The notes under the pieces were generated by a model. The model was not told where the DNA came from, did no database searches, and saw only the letters and a program-made list of their open reading frames with translations. Positions 37,549-46,430 of a stretch of DNA of 64,000 nucleotides are shown piece after piece. The stretch lies in contig NC_017506.1 in the NCBI RefSeq assembly GCF_000166295.1, positions 186,001 to 250,000 of the forward strand, read 5' to 3'. A program made the translations under genes and the position numbers. This DNA is from Marinobacter adhaerens HP15. GTDB taxonomy: Bacteria; Pseudomonadota; Gammaproteobacteria; Pseudomonadales; Oleiphilaceae. Position 1 is the stretch's first letter. Each line of letters starts with the position of its first letter.

Positions 37549-38669
37549 GAATCACCGCCTCCATTACCATCGTCGGCGTTGTCCTCGCCATTACCGTTGT
37601 TGGCATTGAGGCGTCCGGCCAGCCGCTCCTTGAGCAGGTCCAGGGACTGACTGATATCCGGCAGCTCCGGGTCCACGTTCTTGCCGGCCAGCTCAGCCAG
37701 GGTTTCACTCAGGGCGGTGACCCGGGGATTGCTTGCGTTGTACCAGTCGTCAATGGTGGTTCGGGCCTTGGTAAGGGCGCGCTCATACAGCGGCTGGTTG
37801 CCCCGCAATACCGCCATCTCTGCCTCTTCCAGCATCAGCTGTAGGTTCAGTCGGGCATAGGCGCTCTGGTCGGGAGAGAGCAGTGGCTTGACCGGCTCGT
37901 CCATGCGGCGCACAACCACCACCTGCATCAGTGTTGCTTTCACCTTGTTCCAGGCTTGTACCACGGCGCCGGGTTCTTCGCCGGTTCCAGCGCTTTCCCC
38001 TTCTGCAGCGCTGACGACAAAGCCGGGCGCGTTCTCACTGATCAGGGCCTGGTCGGTAAGCTGGTGAATGCTGTCGATGGCCGCTTCCAGTGTCAGGTAG
38101 AGTCCGGTGCGATCAACGCCGGTCAGGCCCTTGAGTGCGAGGATTTCGCGAGCCAGTTGCTGGCGAACCGGGTAGACACCGATGTCGTCGGATTCAGTCA
38201 GCACTTCGTCGGCCGCTTCCAGGGCCGACATGGCTCCGCGGATGTCTTTTTCGATCATCAACCGCTGATTGGCAATGCGCAGAAGGTATTCCGCCTCGGC
38301 CAGCAGCCAGTCCGTGCGTGTGCGGTTTCCGGCTTCCAACAGTTCACGGGCATTGTGGTCGATCTGGCGCTGCTGGGTGGCAATCAGGTCTCGCTGGCTT
38401 GCCAGTTTCTCTTCGAGGGACTGCAGGCGCTGGCTTTGCTGGCTGCCGCGGTCGCCATAGAGATCTTCAAGCTGGGCGGTGTCCTGCTTCAGGCTCTCGA
38501 TTGTCTGCATGACAGCCTGGTGGTTGTTCCACTGTTGCCAGCTCCAGAGCGCCAGGGCGATTGCGATGATCAGGGCGAGAATGGCAATCAGCCATACCGG
38601 CCAGAGTTTCTGGCGAGCAGGCGGTTCCTTGGAAACGGTTGCGGGCAGTTGATTCGTTGTCTCTGTCAC
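37545..38669 (-). CDS. hemX: HemX-family membrane protein
   Basis: 374 residues. A short cytoplasmic N-terminus precedes one membrane segment (residues 24-44, WLIAILALIIAIALALWSW) and a long coiled-coil region (residues 50-115). The HemX core follows (LLAEAEYLLRIANQRLMIEKD). The acidic Asn/Gly-rich C-terminus is low complexity. Some databases call it a uroporphyrinogen methyltransferase, but it lacks that fold. It lies 8 bp after hemD and overlaps hemY. Confidence 0.92.
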   Translation of the reverse strand: MTETTNQLPATVSKEPPARQKLWPVWLIAILALIIAIALALWSWQQWNNHQAVMQTIESLKQDTAQLEDLYGDRGSQQSQRLQSLEEKLASQRDLIATQQRQIDHNARELLEAGNRTRTDWLLAEAEYLLRIANQRLMIEKDIRGAMSALEAADEVLTESDDIGVYPVRQQLAREILALKGLTGVDRTGLYLTLEAAIDSIHQLTDQALISENAPGFVVSAAEGESAGTGEEPGAVVQAWNKVKATLMQVVVVRRMDEPVKPLLSPDQSAYARLNLQLMLEEAEMAVLRGNQPLYERALTKARTTIDDWYNASNPRVTALSETLAELAGKNVDPELPDISQSLDLLKERLAGRLNANNGNGEDNADDGNGGGDS

Positions 38670-38677
38670 GGGCGTCC

Positions 38678-39487
38678 TTACTTGGCTTTTCCGGAGCCAC
38701 CGTCCCGGCCGGCAAGTTGCGCTGCAACCGTGGCCACGATGTCGTTATCGGCAAGGCTTCCTGGTATACACGGATTTAGGAATCCCGCTGCCCGGGCCTG
38801 TTCGGCAACCCGATCTGCGGGAACAATCAATAACCTATCGTATAGATTATGGCCGCTATTCGCACATAGTGCGATGAGATTGTTCAAGGTTTCGCCCGAC
38901 AGGGCGACGATGGCCTCCGGAGCAAAGGTATCGAGGGTGGCCCGGATCCGCTCCGGCGCGTGGTCAGGGCGAAAGCGGCGGTACAGGGGCAGCAGGGTCA
39001 CGCGGGCGCCCCTGGCTTCAAGGGTTTCGCGGATCAGTTCGCGTCCGGTTTCCCCGCGAGCGAGCAGAACCCGCTCATGCTGGAGGTTTTGCAGTGACGG
39101 CAATGCCAGTAGTGCCTCGCTGGTCCAGCCCTCGGGCGGCCGCCGCGGGCTGAGACCGTGTTCCGCAAGCACGGCTGCGGTGCCGGCACCAACGCCATAC
39201 CAGCGGATGCCCATGGGCACCTGGGGCCACCAGGTGTCCACCTCTTCCAGCAGCAGCCGGGCGGCAAACGGGCTGACTGCGATCACATGGGAAAATTCAT
39301 CCAGGCTCAGAATGAGTGTGCGGCGCTCGGGCGTTTCCGGCAGAGGTTCCCGGTCAATCAGTGGCAGGATATGTACATCGGCACCGGCTGCACGAAACCG
39401 GCTGGCCAGGCGCGAAGCCTCGGGCTCGGGCCGGCAGATCAGAATCCGCCGGCCGTTCAGGTCGGGCTCAGGTTGGTGTGTGGCCAT
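38678..39487 (-). CDS. hemD: Uroporphyrinogen-III synthase
   Basis: 269 residues from the ATG at 39487, which lies inside the 3' end of hemC (20-bp overlap); the longer in-frame extension is antisense-like noise over hemC. HemD closes and inverts ring D of hydroxymethylbilane. Typical weakly conserved stretches are [49 protein letters not shown] and [10 protein letters not shown]. The overlap implies coupled translation with hemC. Confidence 0.9.
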   Translation of the reverse strand: MATHQPEPDLNGRRILICRPEPEASRLASRFRAAGADVHILPLIDREPLPETPERRTLILSLDEFSHVIAVSPFAARLLLEEVDTWWPQVPMGIRWYGVGAGTAAVLAEHGLSPRRPPEGWTSEALLALPSLQNLQHERVLLARGETGRELIRETLEARGARVTLLPLYRRFRPDHAPERIRATLDTFAPEAIVALSGETLNNLIALCANSGHNLYDRLLIVPADRVAEQARAAGFLNPCIPGSLADNDIVATVAAQLAGRDGGSGKAK

Positions 39488-40409
39488 AGATTTCAGCCAG
39501 CACCTTGTCGGCTCCGAGAGCCAGCAGATCCTCGGCCAGTTCCCGGCCCAGACGTTCGCCTTCGGCCCGTGGCGCGCGGCCTTCGACCCGGAAAATCTGG
39601 GTGCCATCAACAGCGCCCACCAGGCCCCGCAGCCAGATTGTATCGTCGTCTTCAAGAAGCGCGTACGCCGCGATTGGCACCTGACAACCACCTTCCAGCC
39701 GACGGTTCAGAGCCCGTTCGGCGGTGACGCGATCCCAGGTGTCTTTGTGCTTCAGGGGTTCGAGCATGGCCAGCAGATCCTGGTCATCGACCCGGCATTC
39801 AATGCCCAGGGCGCCTTGGCCGACCGCCGGCAGCGACAACGTGTCGGGCAGGCAGTAGCGGATGCGCTCGTGAAAGCCCAGACGCTTAAGCCCGGAGCTG
39901 GCCAGTACAATCGCTTCGTATTCGCCGGCATCAAGCTTGGCCAGCCGGGTGTTGACGTTGCCCCGCAGTACGCGAATCTCCAGGTCCGGGCGGTAGGCCC
40001 GCAGCTGGGCCTCCCGGCGCAGGCTCGCAGTGCCAACCACGGCGCCGTGGGGCAGGGCGTCAACGTTGTCATAGTGGTTGCTGACGAAGGCATCGGTCGG
40101 GTCTTCCCGTTCGCAGATCGCCACCAGCCCCAGTCCTTCCGGGAATTCCATGGGCACGTCTTTCATGGAGTGGACGGCCAGGTCTGCGCGGCCGTCCAGC
40201 ATGGCTTCTTCCAGTTCCTTGACGAACAGGCCCTTGCCGCCGATTTTGGCCAGAGGCACGTCCAGGATCTTGTCGCCCTGGGTCTTTATCTTGACCAGTT
40301 CCACGGTGATGTTGTCGTGCAGCCTTTCCAGCTCGGCCTTAATGAATTCCGCCTGCCACAGCGCAAGGGCGCTGCTGCGGGTTGCAATGCGAAGGGTACG
40401 TTTGGACAT
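39468..40409 (-). CDS. hemC: Porphobilinogen deaminase
   Basis: 313 residues from the ATG at 40409; a GTG three codons upstream is an alternative, and neither has a strong ribosome site. It condenses four porphobilinogens to hydroxymethylbilane. The dipyrromethane cofactor is attached to Cys242 (EGGCQVP), and the catalytic Asp84 (HSMKDVP) is at the E. coli position. It is the first gene of hemCDXY and follows algR by 92 bp on the same strand. Confidence 0.96.
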   Translation of the reverse strand: MSKRTLRIATRSSALALWQAEFIKAELERLHDNITVELVKIKTQGDKILDVPLAKIGGKGLFVKELEEAMLDGRADLAVHSMKDVPMEFPEGLGLVAICEREDPTDAFVSNHYDNVDALPHGAVVGTASLRREAQLRAYRPDLEIRVLRGNVNTRLAKLDAGEYEAIVLASSGLKRLGFHERIRYCLPDTLSLPAVGQGALGIECRVDDQDLLAMLEPLKHKDTWDRVTAERALNRRLEGGCQVPIAAYALLEDDDTIWLRGLVGAVDGTQIFRVEGRAPRAEGERLGRELAEDLLALGADKVLAEIYGHTPT

Positions 40410-40501
40410 GACACTCACTGTCGGTTCGGAAAAATGTCCGCCAAGGTTACCTTGTAGCGGCAGAAAAGTCCCGCAGCTCCCGCCTCAGGCGCGCTGCTGA
40501 T

Positions 40502-41251
40502 TCAGCCCGGCTGATGTTCCTGAAGCCACTGGCGGACATTGCTGGCATGGCGGCGACTGACCGGCAGTTCGCCCCGGCCTTCCCTCAGGGCGACCAGGTT
40601 GTGGCCATCCGGCGTCCGTCTCAGTGCCTGGATAAAGCGAACCCCCACCAGGGTGTTCCGGTGGATCCTGAGCAGGGTGCTCGGGTAGCTGTTTTCCAGT
40701 TCCTTCAGCGTGTAGTCACACACGGTTTCGCCCCGGGCGTGATGGATGGTGACGTATTTTTGATCTGCCTCGCAGTAGAGGATTTCCGACAGATCGATCA
40801 GCTCGGTGCCGCGGTGAGTGCGCACCGCCAACTGTTCCTGGCTGTGGGCAGCCTGGCCGTTGAGTGCCTGCAACTGTACCCGGTTGACCCTGCCGGCCCG
40901 GGCCAGGGCCTCCGCCAAGGCCTCTTTGCGAACCGGTTTGAGCAGGTAGGCGATGGCCTGCACGTCGAATGCCTGGATAGCGTAGTGGTCGTAGGCCGTG
41001 CAGAAGATCAGCGCCGGTGGATTGGCCAGCTGGCTAAGTCTGCTGGCGGCCTCCATGCCGTCCATGCCCGGCATCCGGATATCCAGCAACAGTATGTCTG
41101 GCTCCAGTTCCGCCACCTGTTTCAAGCAACTGTCGCCGTCTGCAGCTTCGCCACAGACCCGATACCCCGGAACCGCCTCCACCAACCGGCGGATGCGTTC
41201 CCGTGCCAGGGGTTCGTCATCGGCGATCAGGACGCTGCGGGTATCAGTCAT
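40502..41251 (-). CDS. algR: LytTR response regulator AlgR
   Basis: 249 residues: receiver domain with the acidic pair Asp11-Asp12, phospho-acceptor Asp57 (LLLDIRMPG), Thr/Lys switch (CTAYD...LLKPVRKE), then a LytTR DNA-binding domain (residues 140-245, with EILYCEADQKYVTIH and LLRIHRNTLV). The neighbours fimS and hemC match the Pseudomonas alg region, where AlgR controls alginate, type IV pili and virulence genes. It lies 29 bp after fimS. Confidence 0.93.
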   Translation of the reverse strand: MTDTRSVLIADDEPLARERIRRLVEAVPGYRVCGEAADGDSCLKQVAELEPDILLLDIRMPGMDGMEAASRLSQLANPPALIFCTAYDHYAIQAFDVQAIAYLLKPVRKEALAEALARAGRVNRVQLQALNGQAAHSQEQLAVRTHRGTELIDLSEILYCEADQKYVTIHHARGETVCDYTLKELENSYPSTLLRIHRNTLVGVRFIQALRRTPDGHNLVALREGRGELPVSRRHASNVRQWLQEHQPG

Positions 41252-41280
41252 GTCTTGTCTCGGTTCCGTTGGTCAGGGGT

Positions 41281-42321
41281 TTATTGTTTTCGGGCGCTCT
41301 GCTCGCCGGCCTTCCGTCGCGGCAGTCGCAGGGTAACCGTGTACACATCGTGCTGGTGGCTGTGTTTGAGCACCGCCGGCTCACCGAAAAGCGCCCGTAG
41401 CCGTGACTGAATGTTGGCCAGCGCCATTCGGTTGCCGTCATGTTGCTGGTTATTCTGGTCCGGCTTTGGATTCTGTACCAGCAGGTAGACAAATTCGCCT
41501 TTGGCCTGGGCTTCAATCCTGACGGTGCCACCGTCCGGGCGCGGCTGGATACCATGGTAGATGGCGTTTTCCACCAGGGGCTGCAGTGTGAGCGGGGGAA
41601 TGGCCTGGTGCTCCAGGCCTTCTTCAATCTGCCATTCCAGTTTCAGGCGGTCGCCCAGGCGCAGTGCTTCGATGGCCAGGTAACGCTGGCACAACGCCAG
41701 TTCCCTGGATAGCGGGATCAGCTGGTCGCCGGTGCGAAGGCTGGCGCGAAACAGTTCCGAAAGATCCAGAACGGCTTCTTCGGCCCGCTCCGGATTGATG
41801 GCAATCAGGCTGGCAATGGTGTTCATGCTGTTGAACAGGAAGTGCGGCTGAATGCGGGCCTGGAGTGATGCCAGATGCGCCTGCATCTCCGCTTCCCGCT
41901 GCTGTTGCCACTGGTGCTGCAGGTAAAAATAACGCAGCACCATGAGGACGATCAGCAGTGCCAGCAACATTTTCTTGGCCACGCCCTGCCAGACAGCCAC
42001 GCCGTCCTGGGGGTGGAGGACGCTGTCTGCAAACAGGCTGAAGGCGAGCACATCCAGCAGCACAATGGCGACGATGGTGGTTGTCGCACCGGAGACGGAC
42101 ATCCGTGCAAGCCGGGAGCGCAAAAGGCAGATCAGGGCGGCACTGGTGAGGGTGGTCCACTGCACGAACAGCGACAACAGCCCGAAGTAATTCCAGTCGA
42201 TCCAGCCCCGCTCCGCCTGCACGATGGCGAGCACCAGAACCAGCAGTTCACTGGTGACCAGCAACAGGAACACGGCCCGTACCCGGCACAGGTCCGGAAC
42301 GAAGAACTCGCTCTCTGTCAC
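41281..42321 (-). CDS. fimS: LytS-type sensor histidine kinase FimS/AlgZ
   Basis: 346 residues from a GTG start. Four membrane segments occur in the first 130 residues, followed by the His_kinase domain with His160 in QARIQPHFLFN and an ATPase N-box (PLVENAIYHGI). The G-box region reads GNRMALANIQSRL, missing glycines expected in a canonical kinase, a feature also described for Pseudomonas AlgZ. It is the partner of AlgR encoded next and is divergent from argH. Confidence 0.9.
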   Translation of the reverse strand: MTESEFFVPDLCRVRAVFLLLVTSELLVLVLAIVQAERGWIDWNYFGLLSLFVQWTTLTSAALICLLRSRLARMSVSGATTTIVAIVLLDVLAFSLFADSVLHPQDGVAVWQGVAKKMLLALLIVLMVLRYFYLQHQWQQQREAEMQAHLASLQARIQPHFLFNSMNTIASLIAINPERAEEAVLDLSELFRASLRTGDQLIPLSRELALCQRYLAIEALRLGDRLKLEWQIEEGLEHQAIPPLTLQPLVENAIYHGIQPRPDGGTVRIEAQAKGEFVYLLVQNPKPDQNNQQHDGNRMALANIQSRLRALFGEPAVLKHSHQHDVYTVTLRLPRRKAGEQSARKQ

Positions 42322-42329
42322 ACCTTTGT

Positions 42330-42342
42330 CCCCGTTACGGGG
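42330..42342. promoter_or_regulatory. Small GC-rich inverted repeat upstream of fimS
   Basis: CCCCGT, one base, ACGGGG, 8 bp upstream of the fimS GTG. It could be an operator for fimS or argH. It shares only CCGTT with the AlgR box consensus CCGTTCGTC, so assignment to AlgR is weak. Confidence 0.3.
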
Positions 42343-42365
42343 TGTCTCCTTTACCCGGGTCAGAA

Positions 42366-42374
42366 TGGTATACT
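42366..42374 (+). promoter_or_regulatory. Extended -10 promoter element for argH
   Basis: TGGTATACT, an extended -10 (TG-n-TATACT, 5 of 6 in the hexamer), 66 bp before the argH ATG. No clear -35 is needed for this class. Confidence 0.45.
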
Positions 42375-42440
42375 CCCGCCACGTTCAATGTACCCAGCTC
42401 CCGCCAGATGATGCCGGGCTGTCAGCAGGAAAGATAGACC

Positions 42441-43850
42441 ATGACGGATCAGAAAAAGTCTGACCAGACCACAAGCTCTGAAAAACCCTGGGGCGGGCGC
42501 TTCAGTGAACCCACCGATGCCTTTGTTGAAAAATTTACTGCATCTGTGGGATTTGACCAGCGCCTGTACCATCACGACATCACCGGTTCCATTGCCCATG
42601 CCACCATGCTGGCCGAGGTTGGCGTGCTTACCACCGACGAGCGGGACCAGATCATTGAGGGCCTGAAAGGCGTCAAGGCAGACATCGAGGCCGGCAACTT
42701 CCAGTGGTCGGTCAGCCTTGAAGACGTTCACATGAACATTGAAGCACGCCTCACCGACCGTATCGGTATTACGGGCAAGAAGCTGCACACCGGCCGAAGC
42801 CGCAACGATCAGGTGGCAACGGATATCCGTCTGTACCTGCGGGACGAAATCGACGTGATTGCCGAAGAACTGAAACGCCTGCAAACGGGTCTGCTGGACC
42901 TGGCCGAGCGTGAGGCGGATACCATCATGCCCGGTTTTACCCATCTGCAGACTGCCCAGCCGGTCACCTTCGGGCACCACTTGCTGGCCTGGTACGAAAT
43001 GCTGGTCCGCGACGCTGAACGTCTGCAGGATTGCCGCAAGCGGGTGAACGTGATGCCCCTGGGCGCGGCTGCGCTGGCCGGCACTACCTATCCCATTGAT
43101 CGGGCAATGACCGCCCGACTGCTGGGCTTCGACCGGCCCACCGAGAACAGCCTGGACTCTGTCAGCGACCGGGACTTTGCCATCGAGTTCTGCAGCTTTG
43201 CGGCACTGCTGATGACGCATCTTTCCAGGTTCAGCGAGGAGCTTGTGCTCTGGACCTCCGCCCAGTTCGACTTCATTGATCTGCCGGACCGGTTCTGCAC
43301 CGGCTCGTCCATCATGCCCCAGAAAAAGAATCCGGATGTGCCAGAACTGGTCCGGGGCAAGACCGGTCGTGTCAATGGCCACCTGATCAGCCTGCTGACC
43401 CTGATGAAAAGCCAGCCGCTGGCCTACAACAAGGACAACCAGGAAGACAAGGAACCACTGTTCGACACGGTTGATACCATCAAGGGCTGTCTGAAGGCCT
43501 ATGCCGACATGATTCCGGCCATTCGCTCCAAAGCGGACAACATGAGAGTGGCAGCCAAGCGCGGTTTCTCAACCGCTACCGATCTGGCGGATTACCTGGT
43601 CAAGAAAGGCGTGCCTTTCCGGGACGCCCACGAGATCGTGGGCAAGTCCGTGGCGTTCGGTGTGGCTGAAGGTCGTGACCTGTCTGATATGACCCTCGAA
43701 GAGCTGCAGCAGTTCTCCGATCATATCGGCGCCGATGTTTTCCATGTGCTGACCCTGGAAGGTTCGGTCCAGGCCCGTGATCATCTCGGCGGCACGGCGC
43801 CGGATCAGGTGCGTGCGGCGGTCGGTCGGGCCCGCAACCAGCTGGGCTGA
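42441..43850 (+). CDS. argH: Argininosuccinate lyase
   Basis: 469 residues of the fumarase/aspartase superfamily; the last step of arginine synthesis, releasing fumarate. It has [12 protein letters not shown] at the N-terminus, the [13 protein letters not shown] loop, and the signature [12 protein letters not shown] with the mobile catalytic Ser loop. AGGA lies upstream of the ATG. It is divergent from fimS, the same arrangement as in Pseudomonas. Confidence 0.97.
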   Translation: MTDQKKSDQTTSSEKPWGGRFSEPTDAFVEKFTASVGFDQRLYHHDITGSIAHATMLAEVGVLTTDERDQIIEGLKGVKADIEAGNFQWSVSLEDVHMNIEARLTDRIGITGKKLHTGRSRNDQVATDIRLYLRDEIDVIAEELKRLQTGLLDLAEREADTIMPGFTHLQTAQPVTFGHHLLAWYEMLVRDAERLQDCRKRVNVMPLGAAALAGTTYPIDRAMTARLLGFDRPTENSLDSVSDRDFAIEFCSFAALLMTHLSRFSEELVLWTSAQFDFIDLPDRFCTGSSIMPQKKNPDVPELVRGKTGRVNGHLISLLTLMKSQPLAYNKDNQEDKEPLFDTVDTIKGCLKAYADMIPAIRSKADNMRVAAKRGFSTATDLADYLVKKGVPFRDAHEIVGKSVAFGVAEGRDLSDMTLEELQQFSDHIGADVFHVLTLEGSVQARDHLGGTAPDQVRAAVGRARNQLG

Positions 43851-43864
43851 GCCGGCGCGCTCAG

Positions 43865-43897
43865 CGGGGCGAAACGGTTAACCGCCAATTCGCCCCG
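43865..43897. other. Hairpin between convergent argH and the GGDEF/EAL gene
   Basis: A 9-bp perfect stem (CGGGGCGAA with TTCGCCCCG) encloses a loop that is itself partly palindromic (CGGTTAACCG). Its right half lies in the last codons of the minus-strand gene. No T-run follows, so a role in transcription termination is uncertain. Confidence 0.4.
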
Positions 43898-46322
43898 TAG
43901 CGAGGTCTACCGCCGCCGGCGTGAGTTCGTCCAGTGGCTCAGGTCTGCATAGCCGGTAGCCCTGTCCGTAGTGAATGCCCAGAGTCCGGACCTTGCGAAG
44001 GGCATCGTCGCTTTCGATAAACGTGGCCACCGTCACTTTGCCGGCGGCCTCGGCAATCCGGTGCAGTGCTTCCAGCATCACCTGCTGCACCGGGTCCTCC
44101 TCCAGCTGCTGAACCATTCTCCGGTCCAGTTTGATGATATCCACGGGTAATCTCGCCGCCAGGCTGTAGCTTTCCACCGATGCGCCGGCACCGTCCAGGG
44201 CGACGCGGAAGCCTGCCCGATGCAGGGCATCGCACAGCACGGCCACGTCGTCGGGATACTGGGTGGCGTGGGCCTCACGGATTTCCAGGCAGAAACAGTC
44301 CGGGGCAAACGGGGATTGGTTCAGGGCATCGGCCATGAAGTCGGAGAAGGTGTCATCCAGCACAGTTGCCAGTGACAGGTTAAATCCACAGTACTTCAAT
44401 CGGGGTTCCAGCAAGGGCTGGTTACCGAGCCATTCCAGGGTTTGCCGGATCACCTGGCGATCCAGGCGCTTTGCCAGGTCAAACCGTTCCGCAATGGGGA
44501 GGAAATCGTCGGGCAGGAGTATCGCCTCATCATCCGACGTTGTTGGAATCCGGCAGAGGATTTCGATGTGATCGCCCCAGGTGGGGCTGGCCACCGGCCT
44601 CATGGCCTGGTATTCGAGAATCAGCGACTGTTTGTCCAGCGCTTCGCGGATCTGCTCGACCCGTTTGCTGGCGACTGAATCGTCCGTCTGGTTGGCAACG
44701 GCCTTGGCTGCGTGAACCCGGTTGCGTCCGGAGGTTTTGGCGGTGTGGCACAGGTCCGCAGCCTGGCCCAGAAGCTGCTCCGGATCCGCGGGGACGTCGT
44801 TGTCCAGAATCAACAGGCCGCCCGATGCGGTGGTCTGGAGGCTGTGACCCTGCCAGTCGAAGACAAAGTCGCCGATCAGATCAAGGGTTTCCTGGGCAAT
44901 CTTGCGGGCCCGCGCTTCCGGGCAGTTCTCGATCAGAAGGGCGAAGGTGTCGCCAGCGAGGCGGGCGAGGGCGTCACGCTGCCGGACGCGCACGCCGAGG
45001 TTGCCGGCCAGCTCCCTGAGGTAGCGATCACAGGTGCCGCTGCCAGCAAGATCGTTAAAGCGTTCGAATTCATCCAGATCCAGGTAGAGCAGGCTGTCGC
45101 AGGATTCCCGACGGGTTTTCTGCTCCAGGGTTCTTAATACCCGAGCGATGAATGCCTTTCTGTTCATCAGGCCGGTAACTGGATCGTGACGTATCCGGTA
45201 TTCCTCACTGGAGGCGTGATTCAGCCTGGGCTCAATGCGACGGGCGACGTGCACCGCGCCGGTGATTTCGCCCTGGTCGTTGGTCAGGCGCTGGTAATGG
45301 AATTCATGCACTGGTAGCTGGCGCGACTGCTGGGCCATGGGCATCTCGACCACGAAGTTGTCACGTTCGAAGGCCCGGTGCCAGAGCCGTTCCATCAGCC
45401 TGCGTTCGTTCGGGAACTCCTGAAGCAGGTCGCTCAGGTTGTCGCCTGCCTCCGGGCGCCCGCCAAAGGTTTCGGCAAACTGTCTGGCCCAGGCGTCATT
45501 GAAGTGGAGCAGGTTGAACGAGAGATCGACTGCCACAACCAGATCGGAGGTGGCGCTGGTGACCGCTGCGAGCATGGTGTTTGCGTGCTGGCGAGCCCTG
45601 TCGAGTTTCATATCGGCGGTCCGGTCTACCAGGGTGCCGCCGAGTCCGGTAATCCGGCCGCCCTGTTTCAGAGCCCGACAACTGAGGGTCACCCGCCGAT
45701 GGTTCTGTTGCGAGGTAACAATATCGAGATTGAGGGAAAATGCGTCTCCGGTTCGGAGGCAGCGGCGGAACATGGCCCGAACCCTGGCCTGGCCGGTCTG
45801 GCAGTAGAAAAGCGCCTGTTCGGGCGTGATTTCGGCGCCCGGTCTCAGCTCGAGAAGCTGGAACATTCCCTCGGTCCAGGTCATTTCATTCGTGCGGGTG
45901 TCCAGTTCCCAGATCCCGAAACCGGCACTGCTCTCCGCTGCTCGCAACAGACGGGAATCCCTGCTTGAGCTGTCGCACAGGGCAATCGTGGCACTCGCCG
46001 CCTTGTCGGAATCCCGAACGTCGAGTCGCAGGCTCAGGCAGGCGGTGTAGAAGAAACCTTCCTTGTGCCGGAAGGTCACCAGGACGTTCTGGCCACGCTC
46101 GATCCGGTGGCGGTTTGCCGGTACAAAGGGATCATCCTGGCGAGATGCCAGGATCCGGTGCACCGGTTGGCCTTCCAGTTCGCTGCTCTCATAACCGAGC
46201 ACCGTCTCGGCCTGGTGGTCAGCGAACAGTACTTTTCCTTCATCGTCGATGCGTAAAACGGTCTGGCGCCCGGAGGTCGCGGACTGGTCCGAACGGTAGC
46301 GGCGAATGATGAATTCTTTCAC
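43878..46322 (-). CDS. PAS-containing protein with degenerate GGDEF and EAL domains
   Basis: 814 residues. Three PAS-like regions occupy roughly 18-120, 125-235 and 245-365. The GGDEF domain (370-540) has AGDTF (456-460) at the active site. The EAL domain (555-805) keeps Glu587 (EIL), Asn648, Glu680, Lys731 and Glu770, but the DDFG motif reads DGAG (710-713), so one metal-binding Asp is a Gly. Both catalytic activities are probably lost or impaired; it may bind c-di-GMP or signal through protein contacts. It lies convergent with argH and divergent from cyaA. Confidence 0.85.
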   Translation of the reverse strand: MKEFIIRRYRSDQSATSGRQTVLRIDDEGKVLFADHQAETVLGYESSELEGQPVHRILASRQDDPFVPANRHRIERGQNVLVTFRHKEGFFYTACLSLRLDVRDSDKAASATIALCDSSSRDSRLLRAAESSAGFGIWELDTRTNEMTWTEGMFQLLELRPGAEITPEQALFYCQTGQARVRAMFRRCLRTGDAFSLNLDIVTSQQNHRRVTLSCRALKQGGRITGLGGTLVDRTADMKLDRARQHANTMLAAVTSATSDLVVAVDLSFNLLHFNDAWARQFAETFGGRPEAGDNLSDLLQEFPNERRLMERLWHRAFERDNFVVEMPMAQQSRQLPVHEFHYQRLTNDQGEITGAVHVARRIEPRLNHASSEEYRIRHDPVTGLMNRKAFIARVLRTLEQKTRRESCDSLLYLDLDEFERFNDLAGSGTCDRYLRELAGNLGVRVRQRDALARLAGDTFALLIENCPEARARKIAQETLDLIGDFVFDWQGHSLQTTASGGLLILDNDVPADPEQLLGQAADLCHTAKTSGRNRVHAAKAVANQTDDSVASKRVEQIREALDKQSLILEYQAMRPVASPTWGDHIEILCRIPTTSDDEAILLPDDFLPIAERFDLAKRLDRQVIRQTLEWLGNQPLLEPRLKYCGFNLSLATVLDDTFSDFMADALNQSPFAPDCFCLEIREAHATQYPDDVAVLCDALHRAGFRVALDGAGASVESYSLAARLPVDIIKLDRRMVQQLEEDPVQQVMLEALHRIAEAAGKVTVATFIESDDALRKVRTLGIHYGQGYRLCRPEPLDELTPAAVDLATGRIGG

Positions 46323-46430
46323 AGCGGGTAAGCCTCGCGTGTCCTGCAGCTTTTATTTTTTAAAGGTTTTGCCACGATGCCGACATCATACTCATACTGA
46401 TGCTGAAAAGAACCTCTCTGCGGAGCCGCC

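Noticed and set aside
37956-40457. Very long plus-strand open frame (833 codons) opposite hemX, hemD and hemC
   Set aside because: It is antisense to three well-supported genes, has Arg/Ser/Ala-rich composition with no domain, and is a by-product of high GC content.
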